Shown here piece by piece: positions 57,896 through 64,000 of a stretch of 64,000 nt of DNA (position 1 is its first letter; the number at the start of each line of letters is the position of its first letter). The position numbers were made by a program, and so were the translations under genes. The DNA is from Streptomyces sp. S.PB5. Lineage in GTDB: Bacteria > Actinomycetota > Actinomycetes > Streptomycetales > Streptomycetaceae. Under the pieces are notes generated by a model. That model was not told where the DNA came from, searched no databases, and worked only from the letters and a program-made list of their open reading frames with translations. The stretch spans positions 161,567 to 225,566 of the forward strand of contig NZ_JAQMWP010000017.1 of NCBI RefSeq assembly GCF_030403745.1, given 5' to 3'.

Positions 57896-59088
57896 CCCCT
57901 GCCGTGCAGGAACGCGCCCTGGCCCTCGGGGCGACCGAACTTCCCGCCTACCTCTACGACTTGGCGGAGCTCCGCAGACACGCCGCCGCCGTCCGGGCCG
58001 CACTTCCGTCGCGGGTCGAGCTGTACTACGCGGCCAAGGCCAACCCCGAGCCGGAGATCCTGGCCGCGCTCGGACCGTATGTCGACGGCTACGAGGTGTC
58101 CTCGGGCGGTGAACTCGCCCATGTCGCCGAGGCGATGCCGGGGCGTCCTCTCGCCTTCGGCGGTCCGGGCAAGACACCGGACGAGGTGATGGCCGCTCTG
58201 GAGCGGGGAGTCGAGCGCTTCCACGTCGAGAGCGAGCACGAGCTGCGGATGCTGGGCGAGCTGGCCCGGCGGACGGGACGGCGTGCCGGTGTGCTGGCGC
58301 GCGTCAACCTGGCGCTGTCCGACGGGTCGCTGGCGGGCAGTTCGCTGGCGATGGGCGGGCGTCCGACACCCTTCGGCATGGATCCGGACCGGGCGCGCCA
58401 GGTGGTCCGTGAGCTGGTGGGCGGCGCCTGCCCGCAGCTCGAATTCAGGGGCGTGCACGCCCACCTGGCCAGCGGCCTCGAAGCCCCGGAGCAGCTCGCG
58501 GTGGCTCAGGCGGTCGTGGGGTGGGCCACCGGGCTCGGGGTGCCGCTCCAAGAGGTCAACGTCGGGGGCGGCATGCACGTCGACTACGCCGACCCCGAGC
58601 GCCGCTTCGACTGGGCCGCGTACGGCAAGGGTCTCGCCGAACTCAGCGAGGCGCACCCGGAGTTGACCCTGCGCATCGAGCCGGGGCGGGCGCTGACGGC
58701 GTACTGCGGCTGGTACGCCACCGAGGTGCTGGACGTGAAGCGCAGTCACGGCGAGGAGTTCGGCGTGGTGCGCGGCGGCACCCACCATCTGCGGACCCCG
58801 GCGACGAAGGGGCATGACCAGCCCTGTGCCGTGCTGCGGGTGGCGGACTGGCCGCACCCGTGGGAGCGGCCGGCCGCCGGGGGCGAACACGTCACGCTGG
58901 CCGGGCAGTTGTGCACGCCGAAGGACGTCCTCGCCCGCCGGGTTCCCGCGCCCGGGCTGCGGGCCGGTGACCGGGTGGCGTTCTCGCTGGCGGGGGCGTA
59001 CGCGTGGAACATCTCCCACCACGAGTTCCTGATGCACCCCCGGCCCGGCTTCCACTTCCTGGACGCCGGGCCGGAGTCAGGGGTCTAG
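57892..59088 (+). CDS. LysA-fold PLP-dependent decarboxylase of siderophore biosynthesis (PvsE-like)
   Basis: 398 residues, fold-type III (alanine racemase/diaminopimelate decarboxylase) family: YYAAKANPEPEIL with PLP Lys49, VNVGGGMHVDYADPE, RIEPGRALTAYCGWY, and the second-subunit C--D motif in QLCTPKDVL. In vibrioferrin synthesis PvsE decarboxylates the serine-derived part to yield the ethanolamine unit; the same chemistry is plausible here. ATG 57892 overlaps the synthetase stop (ATGA). Its end overlaps the convergent aldehyde dehydrogenase by 4 bp. Confidence 0.9.
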   Translation: MTPAVQERALALGATELPAYLYDLAELRRHAAAVRAALPSRVELYYAAKANPEPEILAALGPYVDGYEVSSGGELAHVAEAMPGRPLAFGGPGKTPDEVMAALERGVERFHVESEHELRMLGELARRTGRRAGVLARVNLALSDGSLAGSSLAMGGRPTPFGMDPDRARQVVRELVGGACPQLEFRGVHAHLASGLEAPEQLAVAQAVVGWATGLGVPLQEVNVGGGMHVDYADPERRFDWAAYGKGLAELSEAHPELTLRIEPGRALTAYCGWYATEVLDVKRSHGEEFGVVRGGTHHLRTPATKGHDQPCAVLRVADWPHPWERPAAGGEHVTLAGQLCTPKDVLARRVPAPGLRAGDRVAFSLAGAYAWNISHHEFLMHPRPGFHFLDAGPESGV

Positions 59089-60545
59089 AACGGGTAGTGC
59101 GCCTGCTGGGTGGCGATGGTCACCCAGCGGGTGTTGGAGAAGGCCTCGATGCCCCAGCGGCCACCGAAGCGGCCGTAGCCGGAAGCCTTGAAGCCGCCGA
59201 AGGGGGCCTGCGGTTCGTCGGCCACCGACTGGTCGTTGATGTGCACGATGCCGGTGCGGATGCCGCGCGCCACGGCGAGTCCGTGGGTGGCGTTCTCGGT
59301 GATGATGCCGCAGGTCAGACCGTTCTCCGTGTCGTTGGCGACGGCCACGGCGGCGTCGTCGTCGGTGAACGTCTCGACCACGCAGACCGGCCCGAACGCC
59401 TCGGCGTGGTAGAGCTCGGCGTCCTTGGGCACATCGGTGAGGACGGTCGCCGGGTGCACCGCGCCCTCGGGCTTGCCGCCGCCGGTGAGGACCTTGGCGC
59501 CCTTGGCGACGGCGTCCTCGACGAGCCCGGCCACGCGCTGCGCGGAGGAGGCGGCGACCAGCGGGCCGATCACGGTGTGCGGGTCCCCCGGGTCACCGGC
59601 CTGCAGCGAGGCCGTCTTGGCGGTGAACTTCCGGGTGAACTCCTCGGCCAGCGACTCGTGGACGAGGATGCGGTCGCCGGACATGCAGATCTGTCCGGCG
59701 TTCATGAACACGCTGAAGGTGACGGCGTCCACGGCGTAGTCGACGTCCGCGTCGTCCAGCACGATGACGGAGTTCTTGCCGCCCAGCTCCAGGACGGCGG
59801 GCTTGAGATGACGGGCCGCGTGCTCGCCGATGATCCGGCCGACGCCTGTGGAGCCAGTGAAGTTCACCGCGCGGACGCGCGGGTCGGCGATGAGGACCTC
59901 GGCCGTCTCGGCCGCGTCCTCACGGGCGTTGGTGACGACGTTCAGGACGCCGTCCGGCAGGCCCGCCTCACGCAGCACGTCGGCCACGAACAGACCGCAG
60001 GCGATGGGCGCGTCCTCGCTCGCCTTGACGACGACGGTGTTCCCTGCGGCCAGCGGCGCGGCGACGGCCCGTACGCCGAGGATGACCGGGGCGTTCCACG
60101 GCGCGAACGCGGCGACCACGCCGACCGGTTCGCGGACCGCGAGGCCGAGCGCGCCCTGTTCCTGGGCGGTGAGGACCTCGCCGCGCGGGGCGGTCACGGC
60201 GGCGGCCGCCTCACGCAGCATGTTCGCGGCGAGGTAGACGTTGAAGTGCGCCCAGGGCCGGGTGCCGCCGGCCTCGTGGGCCATCAGCTCGGCGACCTGG
60301 TCGCCCTTGGTCTCGAGGAGGTCGGCGGCCTTCAGCAGGATCGCGCGCCGGGCGAAGGGGGCCAGCGCGGCCCACTCGGGGAACGCCGCCTCGGCCGCGT
60401 CGACGGCCCGGCGCACATCCTCGGGGCCCGCGGCCGCGACGGTCGCATACACCTCGCCCGTGTAGGGGTTGAGGTCCTCCGTCGTACGGCCGGAGGCGGC
60501 GGGCACGTCCTTGCCGCCGATGAACAGTTCGCGGGTGATGGGCAT
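59085..60545 (-). CDS. Aldehyde dehydrogenase (benzaldehyde/vanillin-type)
   Basis: 486 residues: NAD-binding NFTGSTGVGRIIGEHAA, catalytic Glu in VLELGGKNSVIVLDDADVD and catalytic Cys in FMNAGQICMSGDRI, C-terminal APFGGFKASGYGRFGG. Overall closest to the benzaldehyde/salicylaldehyde/vanillin dehydrogenase group by motif wording (EPVGVVAAFAPWNAPVILGVRAVA). ATG 60545 has GAGGT about 9 nt upstream, preferred over the in-frame start 11 codons earlier. Oxidises an aromatic or other hydrophobic aldehyde. Confidence 0.9.
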   Translation of the reverse strand: MPITRELFIGGKDVPAASGRTTEDLNPYTGEVYATVAAAGPEDVRRAVDAAEAAFPEWAALAPFARRAILLKAADLLETKGDQVAELMAHEAGGTRPWAHFNVYLAANMLREAAAAVTAPRGEVLTAQEQGALGLAVREPVGVVAAFAPWNAPVILGVRAVAAPLAAGNTVVVKASEDAPIACGLFVADVLREAGLPDGVLNVVTNAREDAAETAEVLIADPRVRAVNFTGSTGVGRIIGEHAARHLKPAVLELGGKNSVIVLDDADVDYAVDAVTFSVFMNAGQICMSGDRILVHESLAEEFTRKFTAKTASLQAGDPGDPHTVIGPLVAASSAQRVAGLVEDAVAKGAKVLTGGGKPEGAVHPATVLTDVPKDAELYHAEAFGPVCVVETFTDDDAAVAVANDTENGLTCGIITENATHGLAVARGIRTGIVHINDQSVADEPQAPFGGFKASGYGRFGGRWGIEAFSNTRWVTIATQQAHYPF

Positions 60546-60848
60546 GATGCGGACCTCTTTGTTCGCCACGTGAACCATGATTCATTTCTAAGCGCATGCT
60601 CTGTTCAACCGGCAACAATGTCAAGGGCCGCCCGGGATTCCCGGACGGTCCTCGGTACGGAGGTACGCGTATGAACGTATGGATCAGTACGCGGTGCGCG
60701 TCAGTACGGGATGCCCGGGAGCCGCGGTCGCCATCGGGGCGGCGGAGTGCCGCTGCTGCGCTTGCCGAGCCCGGCGGGGCGGAGGAGTCTCGAAGGTGAG
60801 GCCCTCGCGGCCCGCTCCCCGCTGCCGCGGGCCTCGCAGGAGGCAATC

Positions 60849-61202
60849 ATGGGCACCGGGTTCAGCACCGAGACACTGCGCCGGGGCATCGAAGGAAACA
60901 CCGCTGCGAATCTGCTGTCGCTGTACACGGACGACGCCGAGCTGCGCGTCGTCGACCGCAACACCCAGCCCAGCAGCCCGAGGATCCTGCACGGCCGGGA
61001 CGAGATCGGCGAGCTCCTCGAGGACGTCTACAGCCGCGACATGACGCACAAGCTGGAGCGGTGCGTCGTGGACGGCGACCACGTGGCCTACAGCGAGTCC
61101 TGTCTGTACTCGGACGGGGTGCGCGTGCTCGCCGAGTCGATGATCACGCTGCGCGACGGCAAGATCGCCGAGCAGACCATGATCCAGGCCTGGGACGAGT
61201 AG
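60849..61202 (+). CDS. SnoaL-like / NTF2-fold protein
   Basis: 117 residues: LRRGIEGNTAANLLSLYTDDAELRVVDRNTQPSSPRILHGRDEIGELLEDVY ... KIAEQTMIQAWDE, a SnoaL-like cone fold. GGAGG lies 6 nt before ATG 60849. No catalytic assignment. The 303-bp region upstream (60546-60848) contains no convincing gene; only AT-richer DNA near 60580-60620, probably the aldehyde dehydrogenase promoter, and several GTACG/CGTAC half-repeats around 60657-60708. Confidence 0.8.
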   Translation: MGTGFSTETLRRGIEGNTAANLLSLYTDDAELRVVDRNTQPSSPRILHGRDEIGELLEDVYSRDMTHKLERCVVDGDHVAYSESCLYSDGVRVLAESMITLRDGKIAEQTMIQAWDE

Positions 61203-61321
61203 GGAGGCGGTTGCCGAAGGTCCGGTCCCGGCCCTCCCACCGGCTCGGTCAGGCTGAGGGCGGGCCGTGACTGGCGCTGAGGTGGAGCACCACCGGGGAG
61301 CGGACCGCAGGATCTGATGCC

Positions 61322-62242
61322 GTGCGCCTGGGCGAACCGACTACCAGCCCAGGAGTGGATCATGTCCCAGGCCCGGCTGGGGGCACCTCCCAGGCCCTTA
61401 AGGCACTGGGGGAGGACGGCACCGCGCTCGCCCGGCGGATCGTGGAGGAGACCGGCAAGCGCGCCGCCGACCTCACCGAACGCACCGGCACGACACCCTG
61501 TCTCGCGACCGTACTGGTCGGCGAGGACCCCGCCTCCGTGACGTACGTCCGGATGAAGCAGAACCGTTGCCGCAAGGCCGGTATCGCCTCCCGGCACGTG
61601 GAGCTGCCCGCCGCCACCACGACCGAGGAGCTGGTGGCCACGTTGCGGGAGCTCTCCGCGGATCCCGCCGTGCACGGCATCCTGCTCCAGCACCCGATGG
61701 GCCACCACATCGACGAGCGCGCCGCGTTCGAGGCGATCGCACCCGAGAAGGACGTCGACGGGGTCACCTTCGCCTCGTTCGCAACGATGAGCTTCGGCCT
61801 GCCGGGCTTCGTGTCCTGCACACCCGGCGGGATCATGCGGCTGCTCGACGAGTACGGCGTCGACCCCGCCGGCAAGCGGGCCGTGGTCGTCGGCCGCAGC
61901 GCGATCCTCGGCAAGCCGGCCGGGATGCTGCTGCTCGCCCGCGACGCGACGGTGACGTACTGCCACTCGCGCACGGCGGGCCTGTCCACGGCCGTCCGGG
62001 AGGCGGACATCGTGGTCGCCGCCGTGGGGCGGGCGAAGCTCATCAAGGGGCAGGACATCAAGCCCGGCGCGGTCGTGCTCGACGCCGGGTACAACGCCGG
62101 GAACGTCGGCGACGTCGACTTCGACTCCGCGGTGGAGCGGGCCTCGCTGATCACCCCGGTGCCGGGCGGCGTCGGTCCCATGACGATCGCCACGCTGCTG
62201 GAGCAGACGGTGGACGCCGCGGCCCGGCAGCTCGGGGTGTGA
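61322..62242 (+). CDS. folD: Second FolD: methylene-THF dehydrogenase/cyclohydrolase, disturbed start
   Basis: From DGTALARRIVEETGKR onward a complete FolD: SVTYVRMKQNRCRKAGI (catalytic Lys), ILLQHPMGHHIDERAAFEAIAPEKDVDG, GRSAILGKPAGMLLL and PVPGGVGPMTIATLLEQT. It interconverts methylene-, methenyl- and formyl-tetrahydrofolate. The start is abnormal. The best site, AGGAG then ATG 61362, is out of frame with the gene because a CTGGGGGCACCTCCCAG-type repeat lies in between. In-frame options are GTG 61322 (AGGA 9 nt upstream, used here, 306 residues) and GTG 61355. The usual FolD length is about 284. Confidence 0.8.
   Translation: MRLGEPTTSPGVDHVPGPAGGTSQALKALGEDGTALARRIVEETGKRAADLTERTGTTPCLATVLVGEDPASVTYVRMKQNRCRKAGIASRHVELPAATTTEELVATLRELSADPAVHGILLQHPMGHHIDERAAFEAIAPEKDVDGVTFASFATMSFGLPGFVSCTPGGIMRLLDEYGVDPAGKRAVVVGRSAILGKPAGMLLLARDATVTYCHSRTAGLSTAVREADIVVAAVGRAKLIKGQDIKPGAVVLDAGYNAGNVGDVDFDSAVERASLITPVPGGVGPMTIATLLEQTVDAAARQLGV
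61377..61415. repeat. Short palindromic repeat inside the folD start
   Basis: CTGGGGGCACCTCCCAG (61377-61393) followed by CTGGGGGAGG (61406-61415). This GGGGGCACCTCCC...GGGGGAGG pattern is, from memory, a recurrent short interspersed sequence in Streptomyces genomes. Here it replaces the first codons of folD and breaks its frame relative to the best ATG. Confidence 0.55.
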
Positions 62243-62243
62243 G

Positions 62244-63134
62244 TCAGCGCATCCAGGCGCTGTAGTCCATGACGTCGCCGGCCTTCACGCCGTACTCGGG
62301 TGCCGCCTCGGTGAAGGTGGTCTCCAGACCGAGTACGGCGCCGGTGGCCGGGTCCATGATCAGCATCCGGCGGGTCGCGGACTGCGTGTACACGTACGCC
62401 TGTCCGGGCCGCCCGAGCCGGTCCGTCACCTGTCCGACGGGCGTCAGCCCTTCGGCGTCCGCGAGCAGCCGGGCGACCGCGGCCGACTCACGGGCGCCGA
62501 GCTGCCAGGTGTCCAGGAGCACCTCGACGCCGTCGAGGAGTCGGCCGGTGTCCAGTTTTCCCTCGGTGTAGGTGGCTTCCAGCAGGTAGGCGCGCAGACG
62601 TTCCGCGTCGTGCGGGGGCGGTGACTGCGGCGGGGCGTCGCTCCAACTGGGCGGGTAGGTCTGCTCGGTGCGGTCCCGGCCGTTGTCGACGACGACCGTG
62701 TGGCTGTCGTCGGCGTGCCAGCGCACGACGCGTTCCTCCGGGTAGGTGATCGGGGGCTCGTCCTCGCTCATGCCCAGGCTCCACGTCCTGACGTGGGTGC
62801 CCTTGCGGAGCCCCAGCGAACCGCCGGCCGCTCGCGCCCGGTCGGCCAGGGTCTCCAGGGACACGGGGGTGGAGTCGGCCCGTACGACCAGCGGGCGCGG
62901 TGCGGCGGCCGCCGGAGTGGTCGTGCCCCCGGTGAACAGCAGCGCCGACACCAGTGCGGCGACGATTGCCGTAGCCGCCAGCCCCCACAGCAGACGCGGC
63001 CGACGGGAAGTCCGTTGCCGCATCAGCAGGTTCAGCCGCCGCTCGGCATGGTGGTCCAGGGGACCGTCGCCGAAGTGGGGGCCGTCGGTGGGCACCGGGT
63101 TGGCGCGGCGCAGGAGTTCGAGTTCGTCAGCCAT
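62244..63134 (-). CDS. CU044_5270-family membrane protein, partner of an ECF sigma factor
   Basis: 296 residues: cytoplasmic N-terminus (ELLRRANPVPTDGP, the family's opening), one transmembrane helix (LLWGLAATAIVAALVSALLF) and an extracytoplasmic domain ending TRRMLIMDPATGAVLGLETTF. Members are regularly encoded directly behind SigE-type ECF sigma genes and probably act as membrane sensors or anti-sigma-like regulators. The ATG at 63134 overlaps the sigma gene by 8 bp. Confidence 0.82.
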   Translation of the reverse strand: MADELELLRRANPVPTDGPHFGDGPLDHHAERRLNLLMRQRTSRRPRLLWGLAATAIVAALVSALLFTGGTTTPAAAAPRPLVVRADSTPVSLETLADRARAAGGSLGLRKGTHVRTWSLGMSEDEPPITYPEERVVRWHADDSHTVVVDNGRDRTEQTYPPSWSDAPPQSPPPHDAERLRAYLLEATYTEGKLDTGRLLDGVEVLLDTWQLGARESAAVARLLADAEGLTPVGQVTDRLGRPGQAYVYTQSATRRMLIMDPATGAVLGLETTFTEAAPEYGVKAGDVMDYSAWMR

Positions 63135-63666
63135 GGCCGTTCTCCTTCAGGGTGGCTGCGGTCGTGGGGCCCAGGCGGTCGATCTCGGCTCTCAGCCGAC
63201 GCCGCGCCCGGTGCAGCCGCATCGACGCGGCCCGGGTGCCGCAGCCGAGGGCGACGGCCACTTCGTCGACGCCGAGTTCCTCCCAGGCCGTCAGCCGCAG
63301 CACCTCCTGGTCGGCCGGGGAGAGCCGGGCCAGCGCCTCGTGCACCCAGCCGCCGGGGGTCTCCGCCTCCGGGCCCGCCGCTATGTGCCGGCGGTGCGCG
63401 GTGTCGTCGTTGCCCAGCCGGTCCACCAGTCGCCGCCGTCGCCCCTGCCCCCGGACCGCGTTGGCCAGACAGTTCCGTGCCACGCCGTACAGCCAGGGCA
63501 GCGGGGTGTCCGGGAGGTCGCTCCGGCGGCGCCAGGCGACGGTGAAGACCTCCGCCACCACTTCCTCGACCTCATGCGTGCGCCCGTCCAGTCGCCGCGC
63601 GACATAGCGGCTGACCGCCCAGTAGTGCTCGCGATAGGCAGCGGCGAAGTTGTCGTCGTCGCTCAT
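63127..63666 (-). CDS. ECF-subfamily RNA polymerase sigma factor
   Basis: 179 residues. Region 2 (FAAAYREHYWAVSRYVARRLDGRTHEVEEVVAEVFTVAWRR) and region 4 (ALARLSPADQEVLRLTAWEELGVDEVAVALGCGTRAASMRLHRARRRLRAE). ATG 63666 is chosen because region 2 begins six residues later; the extension to 63954 runs antisense through the cytochrome oxidase gene. Co-transcribed with the CU044_5270 partner. Confidence 0.9.
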   Translation of the reverse strand: MSDDDNFAAAYREHYWAVSRYVARRLDGRTHEVEEVVAEVFTVAWRRRSDLPDTPLPWLYGVARNCLANAVRGQGRRRRLVDRLGNDDTAHRRHIAAGPEAETPGGWVHEALARLSPADQEVLRLTAWEELGVDEVAVALGCGTRAASMRLHRARRRLRAEIDRLGPTTAATLKENGHG

Positions 63667-63771
63667 GTTCCGTTCGTGTCCGGCACCCTCGGGATCGTCA
63701 CCGGCGTTTCCGTGATTCTCGTCGCGTCCCTGAAGTGTGACGTCCGGGCGGGGCGCGGACACAGGCGGGGC

Positions 63772-64000
63772 ATGAGGCACCTCAAGTGGCTGACGACCAC
63801 CGACCACAAGACGATCGGAACGCTCTATCTGGTCACGTCGTTCGCGTTCTTCTGCATCGGTGGCGTGATGGCGCTCCTCATGCGCGCCGAACTCGCCCGC
63901 CCCGGCTTGCAGATCATGTCGAACGAGCAGTTCAACCAGGCGTTCACGATGCACGGCACGATCATGCTGCTGATGTTCGCGACGCCGCTGTTCGCCGGCT
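63772..64000 (+). CDS. ctaD: Cytochrome c oxidase subunit I (5' part only)
   Basis: 76 codons visible: LKWLTTTDHKTIGTLYLVTS, FAFFCIGGVMALLMRAELAR, QFNQAFTMHGTIMLLMFATP. This is the N-terminal end of haem-copper oxidase subunit I, with the first haem-ligand His in FTMHGTIM. The usual N-terminal extension of actinobacterial CtaD is missing: ATG 63772 is only five codons before the conserved start. The rest lies beyond the right edge. Probably a second ctaD copy. Confidence 0.88.
   Translation, partial: MRHLKWLTTTDHKTIGTLYLVTSFAFFCIGGVMALLMRAELARPGLQIMSNEQFNQAFTMHGTIMLLMFATPLFAG

Noticed and set aside
1..64000. tRNA/rRNA genes, CRISPR arrays, insertion sequences, integrases, origins
   Set aside because: No cloverleaf-like or rRNA-like sequence, regular direct-repeat array, transposase or integrase motif, or DnaA-box cluster was found by eye.

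Overview
The window reads as chromosomal DNA of a Streptomyces or very close relative. It is very GC-rich with G/C-dominated third codon positions, and it carries actinomycete marker families: a 20S proteasome beta subunit, a mycothiol-dependent formaldehyde dehydrogenase, an F420-type PPOX protein, a DUF574 methyltransferase, a streptogrisin-like protease, and many ROK/DeoR/RpiR sugar regulators. I see no tRNA, rRNA, CRISPR array, transposase or phage gene. Nearly everything is protein-coding, with small divergent promoter regions.

Layout. 1-5.9 kb: end of a divergent proteasome beta subunit gene, a flippase-like membrane protein coupled to a GT-C glycosyltransferase, a P-loop nucleoside kinase, and a divergent HxlR regulator/NmrA oxidoreductase pair. 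5.9-15.3 kb: a sugar-uptake and catabolism locus on the minus strand (lipoprotein binding protein, two permeases, two large putative alpha/alpha-toroid carbohydrate enzymes, no ATPase), then a ROK regulator divergent from a BadF-type (amino)sugar kinase with a palindrome lying on the promoter. 15.5-24.4 kb: a Tat-exported PAP2 phosphatase with a beta-strand repeat, a second GT-C enzyme, an RpiR regulator, a multi-domain ANTAR-GAF-PAS-SpoIIE phosphatase, and a membrane-anchored peptidoglycan-binding protein. 24.5-36.6 kb: an ATP-grasp protein, a phosphodiesterase-HAD fusion, a DeoR/LacI hybrid regulator, a TetR regulator with repeated boxes and a Zn-ribbon protein, a DUF574 methyltransferase, a membrane-tethered serine protease, a second ROK regulator facing the wreckage of a deleted sugar ABC operon, a Gfo/Idh/MocA oxidoreductase and an L,D-transpeptidase. 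36.6-47.2 kb: a MocR regulator with two perfect operators facing a PLP decarboxylase, an MFS pump, two SDRs, the mycothiol-dependent formaldehyde pair and an ABC exporter. 47.2-59.1 kb: an iron locus. 59.1-64 kb: aldehyde dehydrogenase, a second folD with a disrupted start, an ECF sigma factor with partner, and the first codons of a cytochrome c oxidase subunit I gene.

The most coherent system is the iron locus. A FhuF-like protein diverges from nine colinear genes across two DmdR/IdeR-type iron boxes. The first four form a siderophore importer (two FecCD permeases, ATPase, lipoprotein). The next five (ATP-grasp ligase, IucA/IucC synthetase, MFS exporter, second IucA/IucC synthetase, LysA-fold PLP decarboxylase) are in the same gene order as the vibrioferrin operon pvsABCDE of Vibrio, with four consecutive stop/start overlaps. 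This suggests an NRPS-independent, vibrioferrin-like carboxylate siderophore made, exported and re-imported by one iron-controlled locus.

A second theme is decay by precise deletion. Two sugar-regulator neighbourhoods hold only short termini of lost genes: a permease start joined to a binding-protein end at 34.35-34.63 kb, and the tail of a 2-hydroxyacid dehydrogenase at 26.9-27.07 kb. The regulators and flanking enzymes remain intact.
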